Source: an uncultured Roseburia sp.
Lineage (GTDB): Bacteria; Bacillota; Clostridia; Lachnospirales; Lachnospiraceae
NCBI GenBank assembly: GCA_900550935.1
Contig: URUD01000013.1
Span: 1-62,227 of the forward strand
DNA length: 62,227 bases
Reading direction: 5' to 3'
Program-made: the position numbers and the translations under genes
Shown: positions 61,086 through 62,227 of the stretch, in pieces
Position numbering within the stretch: position 1 is the stretch's first letter
How the letters are laid out: the number at the start of each line of letters is the position of its first letter
The notes under the pieces: model-generated
Databases searched by the model: none
Told to the model about the DNA's origin: nothing
Seen by the model: the letters and a program-made list of their open reading frames with translations, nothing else

Positions 61086-61868
61086 ATGATGACCATTCGG
61101 GAATACAAGCGGGCTGAAAGCCTCGAGGAGGCTTGGCAGCTCAACCAGAAGCGCCCCAACCGTGTCCTCGGCGGCATGATATGGCTCAAGATGGAGAATA
61201 TCAATGTCGGCACGGCCATCGACCTGTCGGGCCTCGGCCTCGACACCATCGAGGAGACGGACGAGGGCTTTTCCATCGGAGCGATGGTGACGCTGCGTCA
61301 GATCGAGCTGCACCCCGGCCTCGCCGCCTATACGGACGGTGCTGTGCGGGAGTCGGTGCGCCACATCGTGGGCGTCCAGCTGCGCAACCTCGCCACCGTG
61401 GGCGGCAGTATTTACAGCCGCTTCGGTTTCTCCGACGTACTCACCATGTTCCTCGCGCTGAACGCTTCCGTAGAGCTTTATAAGGGCGGCGTCGTGCCGC
61501 TTGCTGAGTACGCCCAGCGCCCCTATGACCGGGACATCCTCGTGCGTGTCCTTGTGCCGAAGGAAAACGCCCGCTTTGTCTACCAGTCGGTGCGCAACAG
61601 CCAGACGGACTTCCCGGTGCTGACCTGCGCTGCCGCAAAATTGGCGGACGGCAGCATCCGCGCCGCCATCGGTGCGCGTCCGGGCAAGGCTGTGCTCTAC
61701 ACCGTCGCGCCTGAGGCGGGGGAGACCGCCGAGAAATTTGCTGCCCGCTTTGCTGCCGAGGTAAAGGCTGACATCAAGACTGAAAGCAATCTTCGCGGCG
61801 GCGCCGAATACCGCCGCCATCTGGCCGGCGTGCTGACGAAACGCGCCGTCTGTCGTCTGGAAGGCTGA
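61086..61868 (+). CDS. Xanthine dehydrogenase-type FAD-binding subunit
   Basis: 260 residues from ATG 61086 (or 61089). It has REYKRAESLEEAWQL, the FAD-binding GGMIWLKM (in place of GGTDL), IGAMVTLRQIELHP, VQLRNLATVGGSIYSRFGFSD and the C-terminal CO_deh_flav_C part. It passes electrons between the FeS subunit and FAD in molybdenum hydroxylases. Ten bases before the FeS subunit. High-GC codon use. Confidence 0.92.
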   Translation: MMTIREYKRAESLEEAWQLNQKRPNRVLGGMIWLKMENINVGTAIDLSGLGLDTIEETDEGFSIGAMVTLRQIELHPGLAAYTDGAVRESVRHIVGVQLRNLATVGGSIYSRFGFSDVLTMFLALNASVELYKGGVVPLAEYAQRPYDRDILVRVLVPKENARFVYQSVRNSQTDFPVLTCAAAKLADGSIRAAIGARPGKAVLYTVAPEAGETAEKFAARFAAEVKADIKTESNLRGGAEYRRHLAGVLTKRAVCRLEG

Positions 61869-61878
61869 GGAGGACACC

Positions 61879-62227
61879 ATGCAGATAACACTTACATTGA
61901 ACGATAAAAAGCTTACCGCCGACGTGGCCCCCGACACTCTGCTCATCGACTTCGTGCGCAGCCACGGTTGTCTGAGCGTCAAGAGGGGCTGTGAGACGTC
62001 CAACTGCGGCCTCTGCACGGTCTTCCTCGACGACAAGCCGGTGCTGTCCTGCTCCGTTCTCGCGGCCCGCGCGGATGGCCATAAAGTGACCACGCTGGAG
62101 GGTCTGCAGGACGAAGCCGCCGAGTTCGGGGCTTTCATCGCGGATCAGGGTGCAGAGCAGTGCGGCTTCTGCAACCCGGGCTTTATCATGAACGCCCTCG
62201 CCCTCTTCCGGGAAAAGGAGTACCCCA
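61879..62227 (+). CDS. Xanthine dehydrogenase-type 2Fe-2S subunit, partial (runs off the window)
   Basis: 116 codons from ATG 61879 behind GAGGAG, with no stop before the window end. The plant-type cluster is KRGCETSNCGLCTVFLDD then VLSC. The second, helical cluster starts EQCGFCNPGFIMNALAL. This is the small subunit (XdhC/CoxS type). The large molybdopterin subunit presumably follows outside the window. Confidence 0.93.
   Translation, partial: MQITLTLNDKKLTADVAPDTLLIDFVRSHGCLSVKRGCETSNCGLCTVFLDDKPVLSCSVLAARADGHKVTTLEGLQDEAAEFGAFIADQGAEQCGFCNPGFIMNALALFREKEYP

Noticed and set aside
61059..62138. 359-codon antisense frame across the xanthine dehydrogenase-type genes
   Set aside because: Long antisense frames are common in GC-rich genes. 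The plus-strand proteins carry clear family motifs, while this one has none.
1..62227. CRISPR arrays, rRNA, tRNA genes, IS elements
   Set aside because: No regularly spaced repeats, tRNA-like CCA/TψC patterns, rRNA signatures or DDE transposase frames were seen by eye. A covariance and repeat scan would settle it.

Overview
The window is almost entirely chromosomal DNA of a low-to-moderate-GC, spore-forming anaerobic Firmicute, most likely a gut Lachnospiraceae of the Roseburia/Agathobacter kind. The evidence is an alpha/beta-type SASP, a YlbJ-type sporulation protein, strong AGGAGG ribosome binding sites, sigma-A promoters and gene orders typical of Clostridia (yicC-remA-gmk-rpoZ; rplU-prp-rpmA-obgE-yhbY-nadD-yqeK-rsfS). 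The genus is inferred from the look of the proteins, not from a search. No rRNA, tRNA or CRISPR array was seen, and no stretch longer than about 300 bases lacks a gene.

Left end (1-7020): the terminal module of an integrative element. It holds two small proteins that look like resolvase folds without catalytic residues, a tiny ORF, a PemK/MazF-type toxin, a DUF6870-like protein and three tandem large serine recombinases that abut or overlap. Immediately beyond lies the 3' half of a flavodoxin gene, so the element appears to have inserted into that gene; its other end is outside the window.

Middle (7020-60200): housekeeping and accessory chromosomal genes. In order: a carboxymuconolactone decarboxylase-cupin fusion; a SASP; a GH105 unsaturated glucuronyl hydrolase behind a cre/LacI-like palindrome; RqcH; oligoendopeptidase F; a secreted protein; a helical protein; the nadABC-niaR operon; three large polytopic envelope-glycan proteins; yicC-remA-gmk-rpoZ-rimO-pgsA-cinA-rsmD-coaD plus a coiled-coil protein; convergent ylbJ; pepD; an M23 peptidase; rsuA; ygiQ; an rluA-type gene; recU; a partial histidine operon (hisZGDB and a three-domain HisIE with an apparently dead HisF-like barrel); an acyltransferase; a paired radical SAM system with a shortened RNase E/G; uppP; an MBOAT/SGNH-like pair; the L21-Prp-L27-Obg-NadD-YqeK-RsfS cluster; lexA divergent from a yneA-like SOS division inhibitor with four LexA-like boxes between them; a DUF4015-type protein; a PlsC acyltransferase; and dtd.

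Right end (60197-62227): a ttcA-type gene is cut after 49 codons. From about 60340 base composition jumps (27/60 G+C at 59281-59340 against 40/60 at 61201-61260) and the genes become a MocA-like nucleotidyltransferase and two xanthine-dehydrogenase-type subunits with high-GC codon use. This looks like a chimeric assembly join or, less likely, a foreign insertion. I found no clear new defence or biosynthetic system. The best leads are the recombinase module with its dead resolvase-like partners, the HisF-like/HisIE fusion, the SOS intergenic region and the right-end junction.
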